From Corynebacterium sp. (GTDB taxonomy: Bacteria; Actinomycetota; Actinomycetes; Mycobacteriales; Mycobacteriaceae), in contig NZ_JALAGU010000054.1 of assembly GCF_022712275.1 (NCBI RefSeq), positions 62,001 through 126,000 of the forward strand: 64,000 bases of DNA, written 5' to 3'. A model generated the notes under the pieces. It had not been told where the DNA came from and did no database searches. It saw only the letters and a list, made by a program, of their open reading frames with translations. Position 1 is the stretch's first letter. Each line of letters begins with the position of its first letter. Positions 16,593 through 25,190 of this stretch are shown piece after piece. The position numbers and the translations under genes were made by a program.

Positions 16593-19319
16593 TCAGCCGG
16601 CGAGCACCTGCTGCATCGGGACCAGGGTCGCACCGGCGATCCCGTCGAAGCGGTCGAGGTCACAGGTCAGGACGATGATCTGGTGGTCCCGGCCGAGCCT
16701 GTCCAGCACGACGTTCATCCGGTCGATCCGGCCGCGGTCCGAGAACCCCAGGGCGTCGTCGATGATCACCGGTACCGCGTCTCCCCCGCCGACGAGATCC
16801 GCGACGGCCAGCCGGGTCAGTACGGAGAGCTGCTCACGGGCGCCGCCGGACAGCTGGTCGGTGTCGAGGGTGACGTTGTCCAGGGTCCGGCGGGACGGAC
16901 CGAGGTCGTCACTGAACTCGAAGTCCACCTGCGAGCCGTAGAGGGTGCGGGCGAGCCGCTCAACGGTGGCCCGCAGCGGCGCCTCGTATCGTCGCCGGGC
17001 CCGTGCGAGCGCCTCCTGGACCTCGCGGTACAGCAGGGCCGCGGCCTCCGCCTGTGCCGACACCCGCTCATGCTCACGCATAGCACGCTTCAGTACGGTA
17101 CGTGCGTTCGCCACATCTTCGGCGACACCCGCGTGCTCGCCGAGCGCGCCGGTGACCCTTGCCACGGAGTGGCCGGCCTCCTCAGCCCGCTCGCGCAGTC
17201 GCCGGACGCGGGATGCCGCCCCCTCCGCCAGGCTTGTGATGGTCTCCAGGTCGATGTCGCCGGTGCGCTCTTCCACCTCGGCGAGATCAGCCTGGGCCTC
17301 AGCCAGCGCAGTGACGGCCTCGGTGACCGCTGTCTCCAGGGCAGCGTCATCCCGCTCCTCACGGTCTGCGGCCAGTGCGGCGGCAAGCCGGTCATGCCCG
17401 GCAGTCACCCGCTCCAGTTCCGCCTTCCGGCCTTCGAGCCGAACCGCCGCACCGGCACGGGTGACGCGGGTGATGTCCTCCTGGATCCGCTCCGCCTCAC
17501 GCCCCGCCGCGGCCGCGGCATCGGTCAACTCCGTGACAGTGGCGGTGGTCCCGTCGTCGGAATCACTACCGGAAACACCGGGCAGTTCAACGGCCCCTCC
17601 GGGGTCCTCTGCCCGGATCTGTTCCAGTGCCTCGTCGGCACGGGTTGTGAGCGCCTCCACCTCGGCGGACACCCGGTCGTACTGTGTACGTAGGTCATCG
17701 ACAGTGTCGCTGCCGGTGATCTGGGCCAGCCGGAGCACCGCCTCCCGGTGTTTCTCGACCGCGACCTGACGTGCCGCCGCCGCGTCCTCGGCCGCTGCCA
17801 GGTCCTCGGTACCGGCAGCCGCCAGAAGTCGGTCGAGTTCTGCGCCGGCACGGGTGACGTCCTCGGACACCTCGCTGACCTCCCGTGCCGGGGTGACGGT
17901 GACCGTCCAGTCCCCGAGTCCGATCTTCTGGCGTCCGGTGACGTGCACGGTAGTCACCCCGTCGACCAGGTCACGGGATTCCTCATCGACAGTGACGGCC
18001 CCGTCGGCCGGACCGGCGACTTCTACGGTGGTGGCGACCGCGTCACGGACAGTGACGGCCTGACGCAGGGCGGCGTCCGCCGCACGCAGTGACGCGAGGA
18101 CCTTGTCGGTCACCGGATTATCGTCCACCGACTTCTTCAGTTCACGGACCTCGTCGGAGATACCTGTGGCCCTGGCGATCCGGTCCGCCAGTTCCTTGAC
18201 CCGGGTCTCGGCCCCCTGTCGCCGGGACAGTGCCTCCACGCGTGCCGCCCAGGCTGTGGCCACCCGGGACCGGCGCCGTGCGCCACTGAGCTTCTTCTGC
18301 AGATCCCCGGTGGTCTGCGTCTCCTGCTCAGCGGCCTTCTCCGCCTCCTGCACCTCGACGGTCAGGTCGGCGACGGTCTTCTCGGCGTCCGCCAGGGCGG
18401 AAACCCGGTCGGCGCGGGCGCGGGCCCGCTGGTCGGCGAGGTCCCGCACTCCGGCGGCGGCGACGACGGTCTTGCGCAGCTCGTCGAGTTCCGCGACCGC
18501 CGCGCGCCCCTCGGCCAGGGTCTTCTCCGCCTCCACGGCAGCCTCAGCAGCGACGGGCTCCTGCTTCGCCAAGGCCGCCTTCTCCGCGGTGAGCCGCTCG
18601 AGCTCGGCGATGAGACTCTGCGCCTGGGTGTAGCGGGCCTCCGCCGCGTCCTCCGCGTCCTTCGCCGCGGCCAGCGCCTTCTCTGCCCTCTGGAGTTCAC
18701 CGGTGGTCTTCCCGGTGCGCGTGAAGTACTTCAGGTACTCGTCGGTGATCCTGCCGATGAGGGCACCGGCCCCGTCCGCGGTACCCGTTCCGGCACCGGC
18801 ACCACCACCGGATGCCTCGGTATCAGCCGGCGAGTCCCCACCCAGTGCCTGCTCCAGGCTGGGGATCCCGGTGGCGGCGAGAATGTCCAGGCTCGCGCCC
18901 TGCTCGATGGTGAGGGCGTCGATGAGACTGCTGTCCACCCCCTCGGCCAGCAGCTCGGCAAAGCGTTCTGCGGCCTGCCGTCCGGTGAGGTTCTCCCGCC
19001 GCGGGGAGGTGACGGTGAGTTCGCAGCGTCCGCTGCCCTTGTTGAAGCTCTTGAGGACGGTCAGCCGGTGCCCGGCGACCGTCATGTCGGCGGAGACCGT
19101 GGTCGCGACGTCCTCGGTCGCGCTCTTCAGTGCCTTGACCTTGGCTGCCTTCGAGTTCACACCGACCTCGGACAGCAGCAGGCCGAAAGCGGTGAGCAGG
19201 GTCGTCTTGCCCATCTCGTTGGGTCCGTGGACGACGACCACCCCGTTGTCCGGCAGGTCCAGGTGTGCGTGGTCGACTCCGGCGACATGGTCGAGGGTCA
19301 GGGAATGGAGGGTCAGCAT
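16593..19319 (-). CDS. SbcC/Rad50-like (YhaN-type) ATPase
   Basis: This 908-residue protein has a split ABC ATPase. Walker A GPNEMGKT is at about residues 32-39. The signature QLSGGAREQLSV is at about 825 and Walker B VIIDDALGFSD at about 855, at the C-terminus. Between them lies a long Ala/Glu-rich coiled coil, with an Ala/Gly linker around 160-187. No CxxC zinc hook is present (only two cysteines are seen), and Walker B ends in DD rather than DE. Both features fit YhaN-type proteins better than classical SbcC. It starts 3 bases after the SbcD-like gene and probably forms a nuclease complex with it for DNA-end processing. Confidence 0.8.
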   Translation of the reverse strand: MLTLHSLTLDHVAGVDHAHLDLPDNGVVVVHGPNEMGKTTLLTAFGLLLSEVGVNSKAAKVKALKSATEDVATTVSADMTVAGHRLTVLKSFNKGSGRCELTVTSPRRENLTGRQAAERFAELLAEGVDSSLIDALTIEQGASLDILAATGIPSLEQALGGDSPADTEASGGGAGAGTGTADGAGALIGRITDEYLKYFTRTGKTTGELQRAEKALAAAKDAEDAAEARYTQAQSLIAELERLTAEKAALAKQEPVAAEAAVEAEKTLAEGRAAVAELDELRKTVVAAAGVRDLADQRARARADRVSALADAEKTVADLTVEVQEAEKAAEQETQTTGDLQKKLSGARRRSRVATAWAARVEALSRRQGAETRVKELADRIARATGISDEVRELKKSVDDNPVTDKVLASLRAADAALRQAVTVRDAVATTVEVAGPADGAVTVDEESRDLVDGVTTVHVTGRQKIGLGDWTVTVTPAREVSEVSEDVTRAGAELDRLLAAAGTEDLAAAEDAAAARQVAVEKHREAVLRLAQITGSDTVDDLRTQYDRVSAEVEALTTRADEALEQIRAEDPGGAVELPGVSGSDSDDGTTATVTELTDAAAAAGREAERIQEDITRVTRAGAAVRLEGRKAELERVTAGHDRLAAALAADREERDDAALETAVTEAVTALAEAQADLAEVEERTGDIDLETITSLAEGAASRVRRLRERAEEAGHSVARVTGALGEHAGVAEDVANARTVLKRAMREHERVSAQAEAAALLYREVQEALARARRRYEAPLRATVERLARTLYGSQVDFEFSDDLGPSRRTLDNVTLDTDQLSGGAREQLSVLTRLAVADLVGGGDAVPVIIDDALGFSDRGRIDRMNVVLDRLGRDHQIIVLTCDLDRFDGIAGATLVPMQQVLAG

Positions 19320-19322
19320 CGG

Positions 19323-20576
19323 TCAGTTTCCTTTCCCGGTCGTGGTTCCGGCGGGTTCGGCCGACAGCCGGTAGAGCAGCCGCAGCGCGTCGCGGGCGGT
19401 GGCGTCCCCCTCGGTGGTGCGGGACGCCAGGACGCGCGAGGCCTCGCCGACGGCACCCGGCCACCGGGCTTCGGCGAGTTCCCCGTCGTCGGGCACGGTG
19501 TGCAGGTCCATCAGACGTTCCCGTGGGTAGAGCGCGGCGAAGGACGGGACCACCTCGGCGATCTCCCGGTCCAGCCGCGCCCCGGTCGCCAGGTCCACGG
19601 TGCCGGTCAACGCGTACTTCACCACGGTGGTGCGCTTGTCCGGCAGGTCCCCGAGCCGACGGATCCAGTCGGTGACCTCCTCGTCTGAATCGATGCGGGC
19701 GGACAGCGCCAGAAAGTGCCAGGTACCGACGGGTACCTCGTCGACGGTGACCGTTGCCGGCGACTCCGGTGACTCCGGGTCAAGGGCGATGTCGACGACG
19801 AGGGCGAATCCGGAGCGTCCCTCTCCCCCGCCGTCCTCCTCGCGGAAATCGGTGGGTTCGGGACTACCGGAATAGCGGACGGTGCCGTCCCCGTGGAGGT
19901 TCACCGCGGAGTGGGTGTCCCCCAGAGCGACATAGTCCACGATACGGTCACGGCAGGCCTGCGCCGCAGCGTCCACGTCAATGACGGCGGGATCACCGGC
20001 CGACGACCTCGAGGAGGTCGCACCGTGACCGACGAGGACGCGGACCGTCGCGGCATCCCGATCAGCTGAGCTCTCCGTGCCACGCAGGCCCTGCAGCGCC
20101 CCGCCCACCGGATCGGCACTCATGTACTTCGACAGCAGCGGTGCACCGACGATCTCCAGCGCGGGTCTGCCGTCAGCGGCATCCAGCACCCGCTGCGGAG
20201 TGGTGTCCGTGAGGACGCGGACCGTCGGCGACAGTCGCTCGAACACCGGATCCCGGTAGATACTCGCCGGATCGTAGGGATCGTGGTTGCCGGGCAGCAG
20301 GAACACCGGCACCGGTGACCCACGGAGAATATCGACCGCCCGGCGCCAGGTACGCCTGTCGACGAGATTGTCGTCGAAGACGTCTCCGGCGACGACGACC
20401 GCGTCACAGGACCTCTCGACGGCCAGGTGAAGAATCCGCTCGATAACGGCGAGGCGGGCCTCCTGGTAGCGGGGGCCGGCTTCCTTCCCGAGGAACCAGC
20501 GCTTCATCCCCAACTGCCAGTCCGAGGTGTGGAGGATCCGGACAGTATGTGGTGACGGGAGTGGTGTGTCAGTCAT
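19323..20576 (-). CDS. SbcD/Mre11-like DNA repair metallophosphoesterase
   Basis: This calcineurin-like phosphoesterase is expected to cut DNA ends with the adjacent ATPase. The five metal-binding motifs can be followed: ILHTSDWQLG (D-x-H-type first motif, here with Gln in the usual His position region), VVVAGDVFDD, LLPGNHDPYDP, VLVGHGAT and LGDTHS. A C-terminal domain of about 170 residues follows. The ATG at 20576 overlaps the SWIM-gene stop as ATGACTGA, and the gene stops 3 bases before its partner starts. It resembles YhaO/SbcD proteins; exact subfamily is not certain. Confidence 0.82.
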   Translation of the reverse strand: MTDTPLPSPHTVRILHTSDWQLGMKRWFLGKEAGPRYQEARLAVIERILHLAVERSCDAVVVAGDVFDDNLVDRRTWRRAVDILRGSPVPVFLLPGNHDPYDPASIYRDPVFERLSPTVRVLTDTTPQRVLDAADGRPALEIVGAPLLSKYMSADPVGGALQGLRGTESSADRDAATVRVLVGHGATSSRSSAGDPAVIDVDAAAQACRDRIVDYVALGDTHSAVNLHGDGTVRYSGSPEPTDFREEDGGGEGRSGFALVVDIALDPESPESPATVTVDEVPVGTWHFLALSARIDSDEEVTDWIRRLGDLPDKRTTVVKYALTGTVDLATGARLDREIAEVVPSFAALYPRERLMDLHTVPDDGELAEARWPGAVGEASRVLASRTTEGDATARDALRLLYRLSAEPAGTTTGKGN

Positions 20577-21741
20577 GCTCACCGATTCTTCCGGACGGAT
20601 CGGACAGCCAAGGTTCCCTGTCGAACACAGTATCGTATTCTTCCTTATCTTCCCCGGTCAGCAGCCGGTAGCAGCTTTCCAGCTCATCGAGGACGCGCAA
20701 CTGGTCCACCGTGTTCCAGCTGACCTTGCGTATCACCGCGTTCCTGGTGTCCCGGTCGCCGAGTTCCAGCCCGTGCCGGACGTCCATCGGCTCCCACTCC
20801 GGCAGCCGGGACAGATCACCCCAGAACTCCCCGGCACTGTAGCGGACATCCTCGGGTTCCCGTCGTACCTCGCCGGAACTGCCGGAACTGCCGGAACTGC
20901 CGGAACTGCCGGAACTGCCGGAAGATTCCGTCTGCACTGCACGACGCTGCAGATCCACCACCTGCGGATGACGCTGCCTCTCCTTCTCACCGACCTCCTC
21001 GATGAGCCTGCGGGTGTCCATCCCCCGCCAGTCGAGGAAGGCCACCGGATCGGTGGTGAACTGTTCCGCCACGGCATGTGCCACCGCGATCCGGTGCTTG
21101 CACATCCCGGCGCGGTCCGGACAGGTGCACCAGGAATCGCGGAAATCCGACGGGCTCAGCAGCACAGCCACCACCTCCCGGAGCGGCTTACGTCCCGCCA
21201 GCAGCCGACTGAGGTTCTCGGGGTGCTCGAGACATTCACCGTGGATGTACGTCACCTGGTTCTCCGACAGCGGACGCCACCGCAGCGACACCTCGAAGGG
21301 CTCCAACTGTGACCCGGTGACCAGTGCACTCGCCGTGCCCAGTTCGAGGTCGAGATTCCGTACCTTGCCCTCGCGGGCGTACGCCAGTCCCCGTTGCCGG
21401 CGTGCCGTGTCCGCCCCGGCACCGACTGTGTCGAGGATGACGCTTCCCGCCCAGCCCTCGGTGGTGGACGCCGCCCGTTGTTCGCGCTGACGGGTCTGCC
21501 TCGTCCGCCGCTTCTCCGCCTCCTCGGCAGCGGTCTGCACGGCCCGACGCTCAGCGACCGCTCGCCCGAGACGACTGCCCGGGTCGAAGAAACCTCTGGT
21601 GAGGTCGGGGCCGTCCGTGGCGTCCTTGTCGGCGGCGCGTCGTCCGCGGGAACCGAAGTCCGCCTCGATGACATTGTCGCCCCACTCCGGCTTCGGGGTG
21701 CCGAGCCGCCGGCGGCGTCCACCCTTCCTGTCCTCACTCAT
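20569..21741 (-). CDS. SWIM zinc-finger protein paired with SNF2 helicase
   Basis: This 390-residue protein carries a SWIM zinc finger (SWCTCPDRAGMCKHR, CxC..CxH, about residues 200-215), a motif found next to SNF2 helicases in many bacteria and thought to bind DNA or protein. The N-terminus is Lys/Arg-rich, and a (SSG)n linker is encoded by a 9-base tandem repeat. The ATG at 21741 overlaps the helicase stop as ATGAGTGA; the longer frame to 21867 is discarded. The gene overlaps the nuclease gene by 8 bases. No enzymatic domain is recognised. Confidence 0.8.
   Translation of the reverse strand: MSEDRKGGRRRRLGTPKPEWGDNVIEADFGSRGRRAADKDATDGPDLTRGFFDPGSRLGRAVAERRAVQTAAEEAEKRRTRQTRQREQRAASTTEGWAGSVILDTVGAGADTARRQRGLAYAREGKVRNLDLELGTASALVTGSQLEPFEVSLRWRPLSENQVTYIHGECLEHPENLSRLLAGRKPLREVVAVLLSPSDFRDSWCTCPDRAGMCKHRIAVAHAVAEQFTTDPVAFLDWRGMDTRRLIEEVGEKERQRHPQVVDLQRRAVQTESSGSSGSSGSSGSSGSSGEVRREPEDVRYSAGEFWGDLSRLPEWEPMDVRHGLELGDRDTRNAVIRKVSWNTVDQLRVLDELESCYRLLTGEDKEEYDTVFDREPWLSDPSGRIGEHD
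20872..20916 (-). repeat. Five copies of a 9-base tandem repeat (Ser-Ser-Gly linker)
   Basis: The unit GCCGGAACT (plus strand) is repeated exactly five times and followed by a degenerate partial copy. It encodes consecutive Ser-Ser-Gly triplets in the SWIM protein. Since the unit is a multiple of three, changes in copy number would alter linker length without shifting the frame. Confidence 0.95.
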
Positions 21742-24700
21742 GGTCGTCCTCCTCTCCGTCGCCGCTGTCACCGCTGCCGTCAACCGGGTACTTCTCCAGC
21801 AGGCCCGCCTGGAACTCCGCCCAGTTGTCCGAGATCCTGTCCATCGCCTCCTGCAACGCCGCCTCACCTTCCGCTCCGCCGGTACCGAAACGACGGTCGG
21901 AGGTGGAGGTGCTCAACCGCCACAGGTCCTTCAGGGACGCATCGTCCATCCTCGTCAGCCAGCTCTCGCCTGCACTGACGACGTCTCCGGCGAGGTCTCG
22001 CTTGGCGCCGAGAATGTCGTTGATCCTCTCGTCGAGCGTACCCACGGCAATGAGTTTGTGGACCCGGACATCCTGCCCCTGACCGATCCGGTAGGCACGG
22101 TCGGTGGCCTGGTCCTCCACCGCCGGATTCCACCAGCGGTCGATGTGCACGACCACGCTGGCCCGGGTCAGCGTGATGCCGGTGCCCCCGGCCCGGGTCG
22201 ACAGGATCATCACCTTCGGCCCGTTCTCCGACTGGAACCGGCTCACCAGGCCCACACGCGCCTTCCGGCTCAGTCCACCGTGGAGCATCGGCACCTCGAT
22301 GCCGAACACCTCCTCCATGTCCGGGGCGAGCATGCGTCCGAACGACGGGAACTGGGTGAAGACCAGCACCCGACGGTCCTGCTCGAGTGCCTCTGAGACG
22401 ATCCGGTAGAGCCTCTCGACCTTGCCGGAGCGGTGACGGCCGTCCTTGCGGATCCCGGACCCGTCGCCGCTGAAGTGGGCCGGATGGTTGCAGATCTCCT
22501 TGAAGTGCGTCAGCGCGGTGAGCACCAGGCCGCTGCGACGGTCACTGCGGCTGTTGGCCAACCGGTCCTCGACATCCGCGGCGTAGGCCTGGTACAGCGC
22601 CGCCTGTTCGGTGGTCATGGTGACCGAGTCGATGTACTCGCGCTTCTCCGGCAGCCCCAGATCCAGCGACTCATCGGTCTTCTCCCGCCGCAGGATGAAC
22701 GGGTCGACGAGTCGGTGGAGCCGCTCGACATCTTCCGGGTCACGGTCACGCTCGATGTGGGAACCGATTGCGTTGTGGAAAGCCTTGGCCGAACCCAGCA
22801 GCCCCGGGTTACAGAAGTCCATGAGGGTGTGCAGCTCCGACAAACGGTTCTCCACCGGGGTACCGCTGAGCGCGATGCGGTGATCGGCCGGGATCGCCCG
22901 GACCGCCCGGGACTGCGCCGTGCCCGGGTTCTTGATGTTCTGCGCCTCATCGGCGACCACCCGACCCCACCGCAGACCGGCGTAGCGGGCGGGGTTGCGC
23001 CCCACCGTCCCGTAGGTGGTCAGCACCAGATCAACCGCCTCGGCAGCTGCCGGGAACTGCTCCTCCGGTACCTTGCCCGAGCCGTGGTCCACCAGGACGC
23101 GCAGCGACGGCACATGCCGGGCGACCTCCGAGTTCCATGCCTCCAGCACCGAGGTCGGGGCTACGACGAGGGTGGGGCCGGTGGCCTCACCGTGCTCACG
23201 CTCCCAGGCCAGCAGGGCGAGTACCTGCAGGGTCTTCCCCAGGCCCATGTCATCGGCGAGGATCGCGCCGAGTCGGTGGCGGAACATCCACACCAGCCAG
23301 TTGAGACCCCGCTGCTGGTGGTCGCGCAGCGTGACCGTCAGCGAGGACGGTGGCTCCACCCGCTCCGGCGGGGCGAGGGCCGGCATCTCGCCGTCGCTCT
23401 CCCGCGGGTGCTGGGCGGCGATCATCCGCCCGACCCAGCCCTCGGCGTCGATCTCGAGGTCCTCATCGGCGTTCCAGGTCCGGTCCTGCGAGGCCAGTTC
23501 GGCGGAGAGAAGATCGCCGAGCGTCACCAGCGGATGCGGGTCGTCGGCAGCGCCGATCGACGCAGCGTCCTTGGCGTCCTTGGCGTCCTTGGTGTCCTTC
23601 GCCTCAGCCGCCTGCTGCGCCTCCGTCACCGTGCGGAAGTAGCTGCGTGCCCGCGACAGCGAATCCCCGTCGAGGCGCACATAGCGGCCCTTGACCTGCA
23701 CCACGGAACGCGCGGAGGTGAGCAGGTCATGCTTCTGCAGCGGACTGAGCTGTTCACCGTCGACCGAGATGTCCCAGTCGAAGGACAGCACCTGCTCCAT
23801 ACCCATGCGCCCCTCCGCCGGTCCGGCACCGACCGGTGAGACCCGCACCTTCACCGCAGGACGCACCGTGGACCAGCCACGCGGCACGAGCACGTCGATC
23901 CCTGCCATCGTCAACGCCCCCACCCCCTCGGACAACAGTGCCTCGACATCGGCCAGTGTCAGCGCCAGCGACAGGACACGGTCCTCGGCGGGACGCCCGG
24001 TCAGTGCCGAGGAGTCGGGGAACCACACCCCGGTGCGCAGCCACCCCTCCACCGCTGTGGCTGTCTCGCGCAACGGCGGCCACGCCCGGTAGGCGGCCTC
24101 CAACCCGGGACGCAGCACCCGCTTCTCCCGGTCGCCGGCCTCGGACGCGGAGAGCTCGGCGGCCGGGGCGTCATCCACCGACAGACGGACGCCGAGGCGC
24201 CAACGCCGGGCCTCGGGGTCGACAGGTCCGGCGCCGGAGTCGGCACCGTCATCGTCACCGTCATCGTCACCGTCATCCGCCGCCGCACCCCGGGGCTCCT
24301 GCAGCACCAGAACGAGCCGGGTGGAATCCTCGGTGGCCGACCTGCGCCACGCGGCCAGTCCGTCGGCGACGACCGGGGTGAGCCGACGGTCGGCGTCCCC
24401 GGACACCAGCGCCGAAACGAAATGGTTGTCGAAGGTCGCACCGGTCGCCGCTGACCTGTCCTGCAACCGGGCGACACACATCCAGTGGACGAGCTCATCG
24501 GCGGCGCGCAGCAGGACGTCGTCACCGCCGTTGAGTGTCAGCACAACCGGGCAGGACGCCTGGAACTGCCGCAGGATCCGGTTGTGCACCCCGGAGGAGG
24601 ACATGCACCAGACCGGGAACCACTGGCCGTCGGCGAAATGGAGTTTCATCATCACCCGGCCGGTGTCCACGATCTCCAGGAGGAGTTCGTAGACTCGCAC

Positions 24701-25030
24701 GAGCCACACCGTTTCCGCGCTGAGCTGGGAGGCGTCCCCACCCCTACGCAGGTAGGCCGCGAGTGTGCCGAGCACGACGAGCGCCTGCTCCGGCGTCCAC
24801 GCCTGGGTGTACAGGGAGATCTCCCGGACCTGCCCCTTAGGGGTCGCCACCTGCATCCCGTCCCGACGCCGCAGCGCCCGGCTCTTCACCAGATCGAGCA
24901 GCGGCCCAGCCAGGTCATCGAGACCTAGCGTGGCGCTGTCCACCACCACGGCATGGCCGTCGGTCCGCTCGACCCAGAGGTGGAGCCCCCGGCCGGCGAG
25001 CCACAGCAGATGTACCCGGTGTTCAGTCAC
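21734..25030 (-). CDS. SNF2-family DNA helicase/translocase
   Basis: This large superfamily 2 ATPase is expected to translocate on DNA. The N-terminal region of about 550 residues corresponds to the bacterial SNF2-associated domain. The motor follows: motif I DDMGLGKTLQVLALLAW (about 595), motif II VVADEAQNIKN (about 695), motif III ALSGTPVENRLSEL, and motif VI DRAYRIGQGQDVRVHKL (about 980). The frame opens at 25123; a GTG at 25030 after AAGGAGA looks like the better start because homologues begin near ...VHLLWLAGRGLHLW, though its Shine-Dalgarno spacing is very short. It leads a four-gene overlapping set. Confidence 0.9.
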   Translation of the reverse strand: MTEHRVHLLWLAGRGLHLWVERTDGHAVVVDSATLGLDDLAGPLLDLVKSRALRRRDGMQVATPKGQVREISLYTQAWTPEQALVVLGTLAAYLRRGGDASQLSAETVWLVRVYELLLEIVDTGRVMMKLHFADGQWFPVWCMSSSGVHNRILRQFQASCPVVLTLNGGDDVLLRAADELVHWMCVARLQDRSAATGATFDNHFVSALVSGDADRRLTPVVADGLAAWRRSATEDSTRLVLVLQEPRGAAADDGDDDGDDDGADSGAGPVDPEARRWRLGVRLSVDDAPAAELSASEAGDREKRVLRPGLEAAYRAWPPLRETATAVEGWLRTGVWFPDSSALTGRPAEDRVLSLALTLADVEALLSEGVGALTMAGIDVLVPRGWSTVRPAVKVRVSPVGAGPAEGRMGMEQVLSFDWDISVDGEQLSPLQKHDLLTSARSVVQVKGRYVRLDGDSLSRARSYFRTVTEAQQAAEAKDTKDAKDAKDAASIGAADDPHPLVTLGDLLSAELASQDRTWNADEDLEIDAEGWVGRMIAAQHPRESDGEMPALAPPERVEPPSSLTVTLRDHQQRGLNWLVWMFRHRLGAILADDMGLGKTLQVLALLAWEREHGEATGPTLVVAPTSVLEAWNSEVARHVPSLRVLVDHGSGKVPEEQFPAAAEAVDLVLTTYGTVGRNPARYAGLRWGRVVADEAQNIKNPGTAQSRAVRAIPADHRIALSGTPVENRLSELHTLMDFCNPGLLGSAKAFHNAIGSHIERDRDPEDVERLHRLVDPFILRREKTDESLDLGLPEKREYIDSVTMTTEQAALYQAYAADVEDRLANSRSDRRSGLVLTALTHFKEICNHPAHFSGDGSGIRKDGRHRSGKVERLYRIVSEALEQDRRVLVFTQFPSFGRMLAPDMEEVFGIEVPMLHGGLSRKARVGLVSRFQSENGPKVMILSTRAGGTGITLTRASVVVHIDRWWNPAVEDQATDRAYRIGQGQDVRVHKLIAVGTLDERINDILGAKRDLAGDVVSAGESWLTRMDDASLKDLWRLSTSTSDRRFGTGGAEGEAALQEAMDRISDNWAEFQAGLLEKYPVDGSGDSGDGEEDDHE
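24248..24277 (-). repeat. 12-base direct repeats in the SNF2 gene
   Basis: Two full and one half copies of GTCATCGTCACC (plus strand) encode an Asp/Gly run in the N-terminal region of the helicase. The repeat keeps frame. Confidence 0.8.
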
Positions 25031-25190
25031 TCTCCTTGTGTACCACGGGGACCGGACAGCCTCTGCCGTGCCCGTGCCGAACCACTGTTCGACCCGTCCA
25101 CCGGACAGCTGACCCCAAAACATCTAGTGTAGTTCTCAATGACTTTTCATCGACTGAAACCTGTACCGACGACACACGAGGAGTTCTGCC

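Noticed and set aside
20872..20930. Regular short repeats as a CRISPR array
   Set aside because: Units are 9 bases, contiguous and in frame within a gene; no spacers, and no cas genes are in the window.
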